This document shows positions 12,670 through 25,954 of a stretch of DNA of 64,000 bases, piece by piece. A program made the translations under genes and the position numbers. The DNA is from Balaenoptera acutorostrata (Eukaryota > Chordata > Mammalia > Artiodactyla > Balaenopteridae), in contig NC_080073.1 of NCBI RefSeq assembly GCF_949987535.1, positions 92,357,344 to 92,421,343 on the forward strand. Direction: 5' to 3'. Position 1 is the first letter of the stretch. Each line of letters begins with the position of its first letter. The notes beneath the pieces are model-generated. The model saw only the letters and a program-made list of their open reading frames with translations. It searched no databases and had not been told where the DNA came from.

Positions 12670-14378
12670 GAAACATGATTACAAAATTTAAATTTAAAAA
12701 TAATCTATACTGTTTAAAATAGCTCAAAAATTAAAAACTGTCAAATACCTAGGAAGGATGTGTAAGACTTCTGCAGTGAAAATTAGAAACACTAATGACA
12801 GAAATTAAAGAACATCTAAATAAATACAAGCATATTCCATGTTTACAGATTGAAGACACAATATTTTCAAGGTTTCAATTTTCCCCAAACGAATTCATAT
12901 AGTTACCACAATTCCTATCAAAATCCCAGAAAGGTTTGTTGCATTGTTGCAGTGGGGGGAGGGGGGAGACTGTCAAGCTTATTCAAAAACGTATATGTAA
13001 ATGAAAGGCTATCTTGAGGAAGAACAAAGTTGGAGAACTTACAATACCAGATACCAAAACTTACTGTAAAACTTTATAATTAAGATAGTGTTGTACTGGC
13101 CTAATGATAGACAAATAGGCCAACAGAATAGCATCGAGAATCCAGAAATAGACTGGCAAATATACAGTCTCCTGAAGTATAGCAAAGATGTCACTGCAAT
13201 GCAGTGAGGGAACAGATTGTATTGTTAATGAATGATGTTGAGTGAGACATATATTTATAGAGGAAAAATCAATATAATTCATATTTCAAGGTGGCTTATA
13301 GATCTAAATGAAAAAAGTAAAAATTTAGGGCCCTAGAATGTAACACAGAACATTTTCATGAAATTTGGGTAGAAAATGATTTCTTAAATAGGACCCCCAA
13401 AATTACTAATCATAAGATAAATTTTGGTAAAATAGACAAAATTTAAATTAAAATGTATGTTTATTAAAAGACACCATTAAGTGACAAGGCAGGCTACAGA
13501 GACATTGGCAATGCACATATATAACAAAAACATACTGGAAACACATAAAGAACTCCTACATATCAATAACAAAAAGACATGACAGTAGAAAAATGAGATT
13601 TAAGATTTTAACAAGCAGTTCCAAATGACCTATAGGCATGTGAAAATTGTCCACCTTCATTAGTTGTCAAGGAAATTCTAATTAAAACTAAAATGTGAAC
13701 CTCCTACACACCCATCAACTGGCTAAAATAGCAAATACCAGCAATACCAAGAGATTGTGAGTACATGGGGCAACTGGAAGCCTCATGCACTTCTGATGGG
13801 TGTGTGAACTAGTAAAGCTGCTCTGAGAAATAGTTTGGCAGTATCTACTAATGGGTACAATATGCACACTTTATGACCCCAAAGTATATGCTCAACAGAA
13901 ATGCCCTTGTATCTGTGCCAAAACAAAGATGATCATAGCACTACTTGTAAGAGTCCAGATATTAATGGACATTTGACATATTGTAGATATTTACAACAGG
14001 ATACTGTACACCAAAGAGAATAGCAACCTACTATCACAGGCAACAACCAGAGTGAATCTCTATGAACATACTATATAGTGAAAGAAGCCAGACACAAAAA
14101 ATTACACACTGAATAATTCTGTTTCTATCGATTTCAAACACTGGCTAAACAAAACTATGGTGATAGAAGTAATGAGAGTGATTACTTCAGGGAAGTTGCA
14201 TGTATGGGCAGGGAATTGGGGGAGGCTTCTTGGGTGATGGTTAATGTTCTATTTCTTCATCTGGTTGATGGTGAAGTTAGGAGAGTGTGTTGACTTTGTA
14301 TAAATTCATCACACTGAGTAGTTAACATTTTTGTACTTTTCTGTATGTGTATTACACTTCAGTAATAGTTTACCGAAA
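12670..14378 (+). mobile_element. Ancient L1 (L1M-type) ORF2 C-terminal part and 3'UTR
   Basis: The plus strand carries a decayed ORF2 C-terminal region: the 'aaatacctaggaa' block near 12746, an acceptor-like 'aaacttactgtaaaactttataattaagatagtgt' region near 13060, 'gacaaataggccaacagaatag' at about 13107 and 'cacccatcaactggctaaaatagcaa' near 13710. A 3'UTR-like tail ends in 'gtgtattacacttcagtaatag' near 14370. These blocks are in the order found in old mammalian L1s. Many stops and frameshifts; no frame over 75 codons survives. A G-rich tract (12954-12967) interrupts it. Confidence 0.75.
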
Positions 14379-16847
14379 AACAGCCCAGATCCCCTATTCC
14401 CTTACGTCTACTATTCACTCTAAATCATTTAATTCGATTACTGTTGCTCTCTTAAACTGCTGTGCAAGATTTGTGTAGTATATAGAACTTTGCCTGAAAT
14501 AATCAGGAAATTCCAACTTTAAAGGTTTCATGTTGTTGTCTTTTAAAAATCAACACACATACAATCAAGCTGTCAAGGACCCAGCTTGTCTACCAGAGAT
14601 AGGGAGATTCAGATCAAGAAGAGAATTTTAATATGGTCATGCATTATCTATAACCTGTAGAATGAATAAAGATAAGAATTAGAGTGGACTTAACTGAAAC
14701 TAGACTTGTGATAAAAACAAGTCACTTTATTTCAATGACACTCACTTTTACTGTGATTTTTATCTGGTGCTTATTTAGTTTCCAGGCCCAAACCAAAAAG
14801 GCTTGTTTTATTCTTTCTTTTCATTCTTTTTTTCTTTTTTTTTTTTTGATTCTTCACTTCTGCAAGGTCAATGTAGCCTATGGAAATGAAATTGCCCTTG
14901 TAGTTGCTTTGCAGAAGGTCACCGAACACGTAGTTCAGAAGGAAAGCCGGTGTGAAGCTAAAAGTATTTGTAGTCTGAACTACTTGTTCTGAAGTTGAAT
15001 TTCAAAAACATTGTTTGAAGTGACTGTGATGTTATTTTGATTTACTATCCTTAGAAACAGCCCTTTCTCAGTTAGCTCAGATTTGCAAGCCAGCCACATA
15101 AATTAAACAAAACAGAGTCTCATGGGAGGATTGATGAGGGAGAGAGAAAAGACTCTGGTATCATCCTGCAGGCCAGCAAAAGTGAGTGTTTTTATGTAAA
15201 AGTTTTAATGTATGGTCATTGCTGATTAAAAGTTCTCATTCTTAATTTCCAAATGATACTCTCCTCAGTCAGTTTAAAACTATGCAAAGTTTGGTTCATT
15301 CAGATGCATCACCTACAATAGTTAATTTGATTGCGACTGTATTACTTTCTGGTTTCTCTTGTTTTGTTGCCCTCACTTTATACTTGATCATCAAAATATA
15401 AAGACAGGGCCACCTTGAAGCAATATCCCCAAAGGAAGAACAGAAATAAAATCATTTGGGAGCATTTTTAGTGTTAACTTGAAATTTCTAGGTAAGGAAA
15501 TATAAAACTGGTGGGAGTGAGAGATGAGAGGGCGAAAAACCATACTTAAGCTAATCCTAAGGAAATAGAATGATGACATCTTGTTGTAACCAGGATTCTC
15601 TGAATAGGTGATAAGGGGCGAATAAATGGATTCACTGGTCATTTAACTTAAGGATGTTTGTTCTACTATAGTTCAATGTGTGCCTTTAGAAAACTTCAGT
15701 TTCCTAGAGATGGGGGTAGATACTAATGAGGCCATGTTAAATTTACTGTGATCAAATTCCTCATTGTAGGTGACTCTGGAATTATACTTCTCTAATTTAG
15801 CAAGCAATAAACTGGAGTTGTCTGAAAATAAGAAAATAAATCTATTTAGTAAAAGGACATTCCACAGAAGGTCTGTTCATAAAAAATATAACTTTATATT
15901 CTAAGAATTTTTGTGGCTAAAATTGCACTTTTTAATACAATGAATAGCCTCACTAGAAAACTCATACCACTAACTTAGCCTTACTTACTGACAAAGCAAT
16001 TTTCACCATCTCTTAAGAGACAACAGCTGATTCTTCTGATCTATATGCTTTCTGGAGAGAAGTCCACTTTCCCTGAATTAGTTTTCTGTTTGGAATCATA
16101 GCATTTTTTTCTATCCACAGTCTTTTCAAACAAATTCAGCATGCTGACTTGCTCTAATGTATATCACTGTATGTTCTAACACTAATAAGTGCCCCTCCCC
16201 TTACCCTCACCATGACAGTGTTTGATCACATGGCACAGTGATAATTATGGAATGGAAAAAGGCACAAGTGTGTTAAGCTATTAATATGAAACACCCTTGC
16301 TGCAAAGGGAATGGTTATACCAAGGCTTAAACCATATTCTGCAACTTTCTCAATGAAACATTGAGATATGCTGCTATTATGATTCAGGCCTCCCTGTAAC
16401 CAACTTGGCAATATTGGAAAGTTTTAGATGGCAGCTTTTTCCAGTGCTGATACTTTGTGATATGCATGTGTGCATGAGTACCTTTGTGTGAGTACTTTAA
16501 CCAAGATGAATGGGCATTCATTGTGTTCCATTCAATGAATAAAGCATTTAGAAAATAATGCACTGTTACATCTTGTATCTGGCATGTAAAATTTTAATCA
16601 AGTGTATGATTTTGTGAATCTATATTTGTAAATAATCAGTTCTATTGATAAACCAGAAAACTTAGATATAGCTTTCATTTTCATGTTTTTGTAAATCAAG
16701 CGTTGCTGACTCTAGATTTTACTGAGTGGTTAGACAAAATAAGTTATTCCATTGAGTGGAAAATGAAGAGCCTCTAGTCCCAGGTTTCTAATGCTGTACT
16801 TGGCTTAGTACACATGGAAGCTAAATCATATACACATAATACTCTCT
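14379..16847. other. Unique AT-rich sequence, no gene seen
   Basis: No repeat family or coding signature recognised apart from a T-rich tract at 14810-14848. The 102-codon frame at 14684-14992 spans that T-tract and reads as poly-Phe/Leu, so it is not considered a gene. Confidence 0.5.
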
Positions 16848-17109
16848 TCTACATCTTTTTTTTTAAAGGTTTTATTTTAATTTAATTTTATTTTTTTATA
16901 CAGTAGGTTCTATTAGTTATCTATTTTACACATTAGGGTATGCATGTCAATCCCAATCTCTCAATTCATCCCACCACCACTACCACCACCACCATCCCCT
17001 CTTTCCTCCCTTGGTGTCCATACATTTGTTCTCTACATCTGTCTCTATTTCTGCCTTGCTATCTGGTTCATCTGTACCATTTTTCTAGATTCTACATATA
17101 TGTGTTAAT

Positions 17110-20100
17110 ATACGATATTTGTTTTTCTCTTTCTGACTTACTGCACTCTGTATGACAGTCTCTAGGTCCATCCACATCTCTACAAATGACCCAATTTCGT
17201 TCATTTTCATGGCTGAGTAATATTCCATTGAATATATGTACCACATCTTCTTTATCCATTCATCTGTCGATGGGCATTAAGGTTGCTTCCATGATCCGGC
17301 TACTGTAAATAGTGTTGCAGTGAACATTGGGGTGCATGTGTCTTTTTGAATTACGGTTTTCTCTGGGTATATGCCCAGTAGTGGGATTGCTGGATCATAT
17401 GGAAATTCTATTTTTAGTTTTTTAAGGAAACTCCATACTGTTCTCCACAGTAGCTGTATCAATTTACATTTGCACAAACAGTGCAAGAGGGTCCCCTTTT
17501 CTCCACACCCTGTCCAGCATTTGTTGTTTGTAAATTTTCTGATGATGCCCATTCTAACTGGTGTGAGGTGATACCTCATTGTAGTTTTGATTTTCATTTC
17601 TCTAATAGTGATGGTGAGCAGCTTTTCATGTGCTTCTTGGCCATCTGTATGTCTTCTTTGGAGAAATGTCTATTTAGGTCTTCTGCCCATTTTTGGATTG
17701 GGTTGTTTGTTTTTGTGATATTGAGCTGCATGAGCTGTTTATATATTTTGGAGATTAATCCTTTGTCAGTTGATTCATTTGCAAATATTTTCTCCCTTTC
17801 TGAGGGATGTCTTTTCATCTTGTTTGTGGTTTCTTTTGCTGTGCAAAAGCTTTGAAGTTTCATTAGGTCCCATTTCTTTATTTTTGTTTTTACTTCCATT
17901 ACTCTAGGAGGTGTGTCAAAAAGGATCTTGCTGTGACTTATGTCAAAGAGTGTTCTTACTGTTTTCCTCTCAGAGTTTTATAGTGTCTGGTTTTACACTT
18001 AGGTCTTTAAACCATTTTGAGTTTATTTTTGTGTTGGTGTTAAGCAGTGTTCTAATTTCATTCTTTTACATGTAGCTGTCCAGTTTTCCCAGCACCACTT
18101 ATTGAAGAGACTGTCTTTTCTCCATTGTATATCCTTGCTTCCTTTGTCATAGATTAGTTGACCATAGATACGTGGGTTTATTTCTGGGCTTTCTATCCTG
18201 TTCCATTGATCTATATTTCTGTTTTTGTGCCACTACCATACTGTCTTCATTACTGTAGCTTTGTAGTATAGTCTGAAGTCAGGGAGTCTGATTCCTCCAG
18301 CTCCGTTTTTATCCCTCAAGTCTGCTTTGGCTATTCAGGGTCTTTTCTGTCTCCATACAAATTTTAAGATTCTTTGTTCTAGTTGTGTAAAAAATGCCAT
18401 TGGTAATTTGATAGGGATTCCACTGAATCTGTAGATTGCTTTGGGTAGTATAGTCATTTTCACAATATTGATTCTTCCAATCCAAGAACATGGTATATCT
18501 CTCCATTTGTTGGTATCATCTTTAATTTCTTTCATCAGTGTCTTACACTTTCCTGCATACAGGACTTTTGTCTCCCTAGGTAGGTTTATTCCTAGGTATT
18601 TTGTTCTTTTTGTTGCAATGGTAAATGGGAGTGTTTCCTTAATTTCTCTTTCAGATTTTTCATCATTAGTGTATAGGAATGCAAGAGATTTCTGGGCATT
18701 AATTTTGTATCCTGCAACTTTACCAAATTCATTGATTAGCTCTAGTAGTTTTCTGGTGGCATCTTTAGGATTCTCTATGTACAGTATCATGTCATCTGCA
18801 AACAGTGACAGTTTTACTTCTTCTTTTCCAATTTGTATTCCTTTTATTTCTCTTTCTTCTCTGATTGCCGTGGCTAGGACTTCCAAAACTATGTTGAATA
18901 ATAGTGGTGAGAGTGGACATCCTTGTCTTGTTCCTGATCTTAGAGGAAATGCTTTCAGTTTTTTCACCATTGAGAATGATGTTTGCTGTGGCTTTGTCAT
19001 ATATGGCCTTTATTATGTTCAGGTAGTTTCCCTCTATAACCACTTTCTGGAGAGTTTTACCATAAATGGGTGTTGAATTTTGTCAAAAGGTTTTTCTGCA
19101 TCTATTGAGATGATCATATGGTTTTTATCTTTCAATTTGTTAATATGGTGTATCACATTGATTGATTTGCGTATATTGAAGAATCATTGCATCCCTGGTA
19201 TAAATCCCACTTGATCATGGTGTATGATCCTTTTAATGTGTTGTTGGATTCTGTTTGCTAGTATTTTGTTGAGGATTTTTGCATCTATATTCATCAGTGA
19301 TATTGGTCTGTAATTTTCTTTTTTTGTAGTATCTTTGTCTGGTTTTGGTATCAGGGTGATGGTGGCCTCATAGAATGAGTTTGGGAGTGTTCCTTCCTCT
19401 GCAATTTTTTGGAAGAGTTTGAGAAGGACGGGTGTTAGCTCTTCTCTAAATGTTTGATAGAATTCACCTGGGAAATCATCTGGTCTTGGACTTTTGTTTG
19501 TTGGAAGATTTTTAATCCCAGTTTCAATTTCATTACTTGTGATTGGTATGTTCATGTTTTCTATTTCTTCCTGGTTCAGTCTTGGAAGGTTATACCTTTC
19601 TAAGAATTTGTCCATTTCTTCCAGGTTGTCCATTTTATTGGCATAGAGTTGCTTGTAGTAGTCTCTTAGGATGGTTTATATTTCTTTTTTTTTTTTGTCT
19701 AAATGTTTTATTAGTCTACAGATGATGCTTTGTATTTCTGCAGTGTCTGTTGTAACTTCTCCTTTTTCATTTCTAATTTTATTGATTTGAGTCCTCTCCC
19801 TCTTTTTCTATCAGTCTGGCTAAAGCTTTATCCATTTTGTTTATCTTCTCAAAGAACCAGCTTTTAGTTTTATTGATCTTTGCTATTGTTTTCTTTGTTT
19901 CTATTTCATTTATTTCTCCTCTTTATTTATGATTTCTTTCCTCTACTAACTTTGGGTTTTGTTTGTTCTTCTTTCTCTAGTTCCTTTAGGTGTAAAGTTA
20001 GATTGTATATTTGAGATTTTTCTTGTTTCTTGAGGTAGGATTGTATAGCTATAAACTTCCCTCTTAGAACTGCTTTTGCTGCATCCCATAGGTTTTGGAA

Positions 20101-20969
20101 CATCGTATTTTCATTGTCATCTGTCTCTAGGCATTTTTTGATTTCCTCTTTGATTTCTTCAGTGATCTCTTGGTTATTTAGTAACATATTGTTTAGCCTC
20201 CATGTGTTTATGTTTTTATGTTTTTTTCCCTGTAATTGATGTCTAATATCATAGCATTGTGGTCGGAAAAGTTGCTTGACATGATTTCAATTTTCTTAAA
20301 TTTATCGAGGCTTGATTTGTGACCCAAGATGTCCTCTATCCTGGAGAATGTTCCATGTGCACTTGAGAAGAAAGTGTAATCTGCTGTTTTTGGATGGAAT
20401 AAATAAATATCAATATCCTATAATATGATATCTTATAAATATCAAATCTGTCTGGTCTATTGTGTCATTTAAAGCTTGTGTTCCCTTATTAATTTTCTAT
20501 CTGGATGATCTGTCCATTGGTGTAAGTGAGGTGTTAAAGTCCCCCACTATCATTGTGTTACTGTTGATTTCCTCTTTTATAGCTGTTAGCATTTGCCTTA
20601 TGTATTGAGGTGCTCCTATGTTGGGTGCATATATATTTATAATTGTTATATCTTCTTCTTGGATTGATCCCTTGATCATTATGTAGTGTCCTTCCTTTCT
20701 CTTGTAACATTCTATATTTTAAAGTCTATTTTATCTGATATGAGTATTGCTATTCCAGGTTTCTTTTGATTTCCATTTGCATGGGATATCTTTTTCCATC
20801 CCCACACTTTCAGTCTGTATGTGTCACTAGATCTGCAGTGGGTCTCTTGTAGACAGCATATATGTGGGTCTTGTTTTTGTATCCAGTCAGCAAGCCTGTG
20901 TCTTTTGGTTGGAGCATTTAATCCATTCACATTTAAGGTAATTATCAATATGTATGTTCCTATTACCAT
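17110..20969 (-). pseudogene. L1-A ORF2 (endonuclease / reverse transcriptase) remnant
   Basis: ORF2p nicks target DNA and reverse-transcribes L1 RNA. The endonuclease start is at 20969 (MVIGTYILIITLNVNGL; the LQETH catalytic Glu motif is present) and runs to 20712. GDFNTSLTPMDR follows in another frame at 20497-20679. The linker region is at 19927-20187 and the N-terminal RT at 19184-19633. The RT core at 18335-19000 keeps [14 protein letters not shown] and the FADD catalytic box (about 18791-18802). C-terminal pieces lie at 17594-17899 and 17277-17597. At least six frame breaks are visible. A local 20-25-bp expansion occurs near 20403-20440 relative to L1-B. The 3' boundary is approximate. 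Confidence 0.88.
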
Positions 20970-20995
20970 TTTCTTAATTGTTTTTGGTGTTTTTT

Positions 20996-21334
20996 AAAAT
21001 TTATTTATTTTTGGCTGCATTGGGCCTTCTTTGCTGCTCACAGGCTTTCTCTAGTTGCAGTGAGCAGGGGCTACTCTTCATTGCAGTGTGCGGGCTTCTC
21101 ATTGTGGTGGTTTCTCTTGTTGCAGAGCATGGGCTCTCTGTACGCGGGCTTTAGTAGTTTTGGCACACGGGCTCAGTAGTTGTGGCTCACAGGCTGTAGA
21201 GCGCAGGCTCAGTAGTTGTGGCATACGGGCTTAGTTGCTCCATGGCATGTGGGATCTTCCCAGACCAGGGCTCAAACCTGTGTCCCCTGCATTGGCAGGC
21301 AGATTCTTAACCACTGCATCACCAGGGAAGTCCC
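20996..21334 (-). mobile_element. CHR-family SINE inserted in L1-A
   Basis: A tRNA-derived SINE on the minus strand. The head starts at 21334 with GGGACTTCCCTGGTGATGC, the B-box-like element GGTTTGAGCCC lies at 21268-21278, the CHR body follows and an A-rich tail ends near 20996. It sits in the spacer between L1-A ORF1 and ORF2, only about 27 bp upstream of the ORF2 start codon, in the same orientation as the L1. The flanks (ttggtgttttt, ttgggtttgttttt) look like a decayed target-site duplication when compared with the uninterrupted spacer of L1-B. The body is more diverged than the copy at 27.9 kb and has extra CAGTAGTTGTGGC-type duplication. Confidence 0.85.
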
Positions 21335-21379
21335 TTGGGTTTGTTTTTGTAGGTCCTTTTTTTCTCTTGTATTTCCCAC

Positions 21380-22295
21380 TTACAGAAGTTCCTTTAGCAT
21401 TTTTTGTACAGCTGGTTTGGTGGTGCTGAATTCTCTTAGCTTTTGCTTGTCTGTAAAGCTTTTGATTTCTCCGTCAAATCTGAATGAGATCCTTGCTGGG
21501 TAGTGTAATCTTGGTTGTAGGTTCTTCCCTTTCATCATTGTAATGTATCGTGCCACTCCTTTCTGGCTTGTAGAGTTTCTGCTGAGAAATCAGCTGTTAA
21601 CCTTATGGGAGTTCCCTTGTATGTTGTTTGTAGTTTTTCCCTTGTTGCTTTTAATCATTTTTCTTTGTCTTTAATTTTTGTCAATTTGATTACTCTGTGT
21701 CTCTGCATGTTTCTCCTTGGGTTTATCCTGCCTGGGGCTCTCTGCACTTCCTGGAGAATTGGCTATTTCCTTTCCCATGTTAGGGAAGTTTTTGACTATA
21801 ATCTCTTCAAATATTTTCTCAGGTCCTTTCTCTGTCTCTTTTCCTTCTGGGACCACTATAATATGAATGTTGTTGTGTTTAATGTTGTCCCAGAGGTCTC
21901 TCCGGCTGTTTTCATGTTGTTTCATTCTTTTTTTAATTCTGTTCCGCAGGAGTGAATTCTACCATTCTGTCTTCCAGGTCACTTATCCATTCTTCTGCCT
22001 TAGTTATTCTGCTATTGATTCCTTCTAGTGTATTTTTCATTTCAGTTATTGTATTGTTCATCTCTGTCTGTTTGTCTTTTAATTCTTCTAGGTGTTTGTT
22101 CTTTAATTCTTCCAGGTCTTTGTTAGACATTTCTTGCATCTTCTTGATCTTTGCCTCCATTCTTTTTCTGAGGTCCTTCACTATCATTATTCTGAATTCT
22201 TTTTCTGAAAGGTTGCCTATCTCCACTTCATTTAGTTACTTTTCTGGGGCTTTATCTTGTTCCTTCACCTGGTACATAGTCCTCTGCCTTTTCAT
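21380..22295 (-). pseudogene. L1-A ORF1 (nucleic-acid chaperone) remnant
   Basis: ORF1p is the L1 RNA-binding chaperone: coiled coil, RRM and C-terminal domain. The minus-strand start ATG is at 22293-22295, set by the familiar 'MKRQRTMYQ' opening. A stop codon (TAA, 22236-22238) ends it at codon 20, where other copies keep Gln. The coiled-coil part is still readable at 21933-22226 (KKMQEMSNKDLEEL heptads, then ITKAEEWISDLEDRM), and a second frame at 21671-21925 holds the start of the RRM region. At least two breaks separate them. The 3' end is approximate because the last part is frame-shifted. Confidence 0.8.
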
Positions 22296-22329
22296 CTTGT
22301 CTATCTTTCTGTGAGTGTGTTTTTTGTTC

Positions 22330-23180
22330 CACAGGCTGCAGGATTGTAGTTCTTCTTGCTTCTGCTGTCTGTCCTCTGGTGGATGAGGCTATCTAAGAGG
22401 CTTGTGCAAGCTTCCTGATGGGAGGGACTGGTGGTGGGTAGAACTGGGTGTTGCTCTGGTGGGCAGAGCTCAGTAAAACTTTAATCTGCTTGTCTGTTGA
22501 TGGGTGGGGCTGAGTTCCCTCCCTGTTGGTTGTTTGGCCTGAGGTGATCCAGCACTGGAGGCTACAGGCTCTTTGGTGGGTCTAATGGCGGAATCCAGGA
22601 GGGCTCACACCAAGGAGTACTTCACAGAATTTCTGCTGCCATTGTCCCTGTCCCTGCGGTGAGCCACAGCCACCCCCCACCTCTGCAGGAGACCCTCCAA
22701 CACTAGCAGGTAGGTCTGGTTCAGTCTCCTATGGGGTCACTGCTCCTTCCCCCTGTGTCCTGATGTGCACACTACTTTGTGTGTGCCCTCCAAGAGTGGA
22801 GTCTGTTTCCCCCAGTCCTGTAGAAGTCTTGCAATCCAATCCCGCTAGCCTTCTACGTCTGATTCTCTGGGAATTCCTCCTCCCGTTGCCAGACCCCCAG
22901 GTTGGGAAGTCTGATGTTGGGCTCAGAACCTTCACTCCAGTGGGTGGACTTTTGTGGTATAATCATTCTCCAGTTTGTGAGTCACCCACCCAGTGGTTAT
23001 GGGATTTGATTTTATTGTGATTGCGCCCCCTCCTACTGTCTCATTGTGGCTTCTCCTTTGTCTTTGGATATGGGGTATTTTTTTTGTGCGTTCCAGTGTC
23101 CTCCCATCGATAATTATTCAGCAGTTAGTTGTGATTCCAGTGCTCTCGCAAGAGGGAGTGAGCATACATCATTATACTCT
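22330..23180 (-). promoter_or_regulatory. L1-A 5'UTR / internal promoter region
   Basis: This is about 850 bp of relatively GC-rich sequence between the 5' end and ORF1. It is C-rich and A-rich on the sense strand, as L1 5'UTRs usually are, and has no long ORF of its own. Short frames on both strands (up to 85 codons) are incidental. It contains the segment missing from the 5'-truncated L1-B, and only its last roughly 150 bp resemble the L1-C leader. Confidence 0.65.
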
Positions 23181-23195
23181 GCCATCTTGAAGCAA
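23181..23195 (-). promoter_or_regulatory. YY1-like site at the L1-A 5' end
   Basis: The extreme 5' end on the minus strand reads GCTTCAAGATGGC. The AAGATGGC core is the YY1-binding motif that sits at the first bases of human L1 and guides correct transcription start. Seeing it at the 5' terminus supports L1-A being full length. Activity is not implied. Confidence 0.6.
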
Positions 23196-23329
23196 TCTAC
23201 ATTTGCATCTTATAATCTGTACATTAATAAGTAGTTTCCAAGCAAAATGAAATTGTTTAATTTTTAATAATATACACTTGCAAAAGGCAAAGCTATGAGT
23301 ATGTGACCTGGTTCATCAGAATAGGGAAG

Positions 23330-23535
23330 CAAAGGATTGTATGGATTTAAAGAATTCAAAGATGGAAAAGAAAGTTATGGTTCATGTCACATGTTATAGA
23401 TTAAGTCTGAAACCCAAAGAAGTTCAATTACTTGTCCAAGTTCATAAAACTAGTCAGGGCAAAACCAAGACTAAAAGAGAGGTCTCTCAATTTCCAGCCC
23501 CTTTCTTACATCACTACACCACGCTGCCCTTAGAA
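23330..23535 (-). repeat. MIR SINE fragment
   Basis: Antisense MIR blocks: 'gaagttcaattacttgtccaagttca..aaactagtcagggcaaaaccaagac' and 'tttccagcccctttcttacatcactacacca'. Approximate ends. Confidence 0.6.
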
Positions 23536-24789
23536 TACTAGATTTTCATATCAATAGCTTAACACATCTTGATCATATATCATGGGATTTTTTCTTAGTG
23601 ATTGTTAGGAAAGTACATTTATGTGAGAAAATAACTATTTCACCACAGTTGTTGTGAGCTCCAGTGGAAAGTGACAGTCTCCAGACTCCTTTGCCACTCA
23701 AATTCAGAATGTGTTACAATCCCCTGGAGACATTGTGCTGTGGGTCCTTAAACGGATTTAGGCAGACAGTAATGAGTCCAGAAATAAACTGGTAACTACA
23801 AGATGGTATACTGAATCCCCATGTAATGTGAATCTATGGGTCCTCTGTGAAGAGTGGGCTCTGTGATGTTTGCTAAACTCTGGAAGTTTTAGCATATGAT
23901 GAAATCCAGGACAGAGAGGACATCTGAAGCCCTCTTGAATTCTAAATAGATCTGAGTTGTGGAGAATCTTTCTAAAGTTTCTGACAGTTTCTTAAAAAAT
24001 ATTATTCACATTGCCATGTGATATGGGTAGCGTTCACTGAGAACCAGAAAGCTAAAAGAAGCTACAACTCTTTTTTCTGCAATTAAAAATACCAGTTTGA
24101 CATATTTTACTCAAAATTACCAGGTAATCATCCACCCCAATGGCATGTAGCCATGCATTTATTCACTCTAAGGACTGGCTTTATTTCATGATCTTCTCAT
24201 AAACTAGTCAGAAGAAGAGGAAATGCTCAAAGATGTTCCTTGGTTCTGATGACTATTCTTAGTGACTGTGTGGAAGGAAGGACCATTAAGAAAAATGAAA
24301 CAAGAGAAGCAGGTCAGTGTGCTTGGGCCAAGCTGATACATTATTCACTGATCCATTAGTCCAGCAAGTGTTTATTAAGTAAATGCAATTTTCTTGAAAA
24401 AAACTCACAGCCTAATAGCAGAAATAGATAATCAAAGAGATAAAGAAACAGGTAATTATTTGCGGATGAGTACCCTGGTGGATCTTTCCAGCAGACAGGT
24501 TGAAAATGCTGAGCTTAAGGATGAAGTAAGAACTTACAGATCTGTCTGGATGGGAGAGGGTAAACAAGGAATGTAACAATTCTTACAAATGGCGGCAGAA
24601 TCCCTTTTAAGGTGGGAATTCCATTTTTTGGAAACTATAACTTAAGTGCTTAGGGGAGAAAATGGGATCCTTATTATTGGCTGGCTCCAAGGTCTCCAAG
24701 TATAGAGCTAAGTTTTCTGTTAGATAAAAGGTAGTGTGTGTGATTCGGCAGTGGCGAGGGGTGTGCAGGATGTGGAAGACTCGCAGATC
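23536..24789. other. Unique sequence; possible decayed repeat near 24.35-24.6 kb
   Basis: No gene seen. The part from 24350 to 24580 ('tccagcaagtgtttattaagt', 'ctcacagcctaatagcag', 'gataatcaaagagata') resembles a common old interspersed repeat but I cannot name it confidently. The rest is unassigned. Confidence 0.4.
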
Positions 24790-25735
<946 letters not shown>

Positions 25736-25750
25736 TCCATATCTATAGAG

Positions 25751-25942
25751 CTGCTGTGCTGTCCAAGATGGAGGCCACAGTCACATGTGACTGTTTACAT
25801 TTAAATTCATTTAATTGACAATCTGTTTCCCAGTCTCACTAGGCTTACTTCAAGTGCTCCATGGCCACAATGTGGCTAGAGGCTACCACATTAGCACAGG
25901 AAACATTTCCATTATCACATAAATTTCTATTGGGCAGCACTG
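25751..25942. mobile_element. Small hAT MITE (MER1-group / Charlie-like)
   Basis: Terminal inverted repeats are visible: ctgctgtgctgtccaa at the left, ttgggcagcac at the right. Internal 'cacatgtgact' and 'aatgtggctagaggctacca' blocks are typical of non-autonomous Charlie-type elements. An 8-bp target-site duplication with one mismatch flanks it: ctatagag (25743-25750) and ttatagag (25943-25950). The 8-bp length is diagnostic of hAT transposition. Exact subfamily not certain. Confidence 0.7.
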
Positions 25943-25954
25943 TTATAGAGTATA

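Larger units (their letters stand above)
16855..23195 (-). mobile_element. L1-A: near full-length, inactivated L1 LINE, with a SINE inside
   Basis: Read on the minus strand from 23195: a roughly 0.9-kb 5'UTR, a broken ORF1 (22295 to about 21400), an inter-ORF spacer that now holds a SINE, a broken ORF2 (from 20969 to about 17110), a 3'UTR and an A-rich tail (T-rich near 16856-16895 on the plus strand). Without the SINE it is about 6.0 kb, the normal length of an intact mammalian L1. A 7-bp direct repeat, tctacat, flanks it (16848-16854 and 23196-23202). It is short but positioned exactly at both ends. Many stops and indels show it cannot retrotranspose. Its 5'UTR differs strongly from that of L1-C. 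Confidence 0.9.

Noticed and set aside
16965..16997. CAC-repeat cluster as a functional minisatellite
   Set aside because: It is a small variation within the L1-A 3'UTR; the L1-B copy has a related short CCACC region.
18441..19076. 211-codon plus-strand open frame rich in Ser, Leu and Phe
   Set aside because: It is the antisense shadow of the L1-A RT region. The same pattern recurs at 49066-49560, opposite L1-B.
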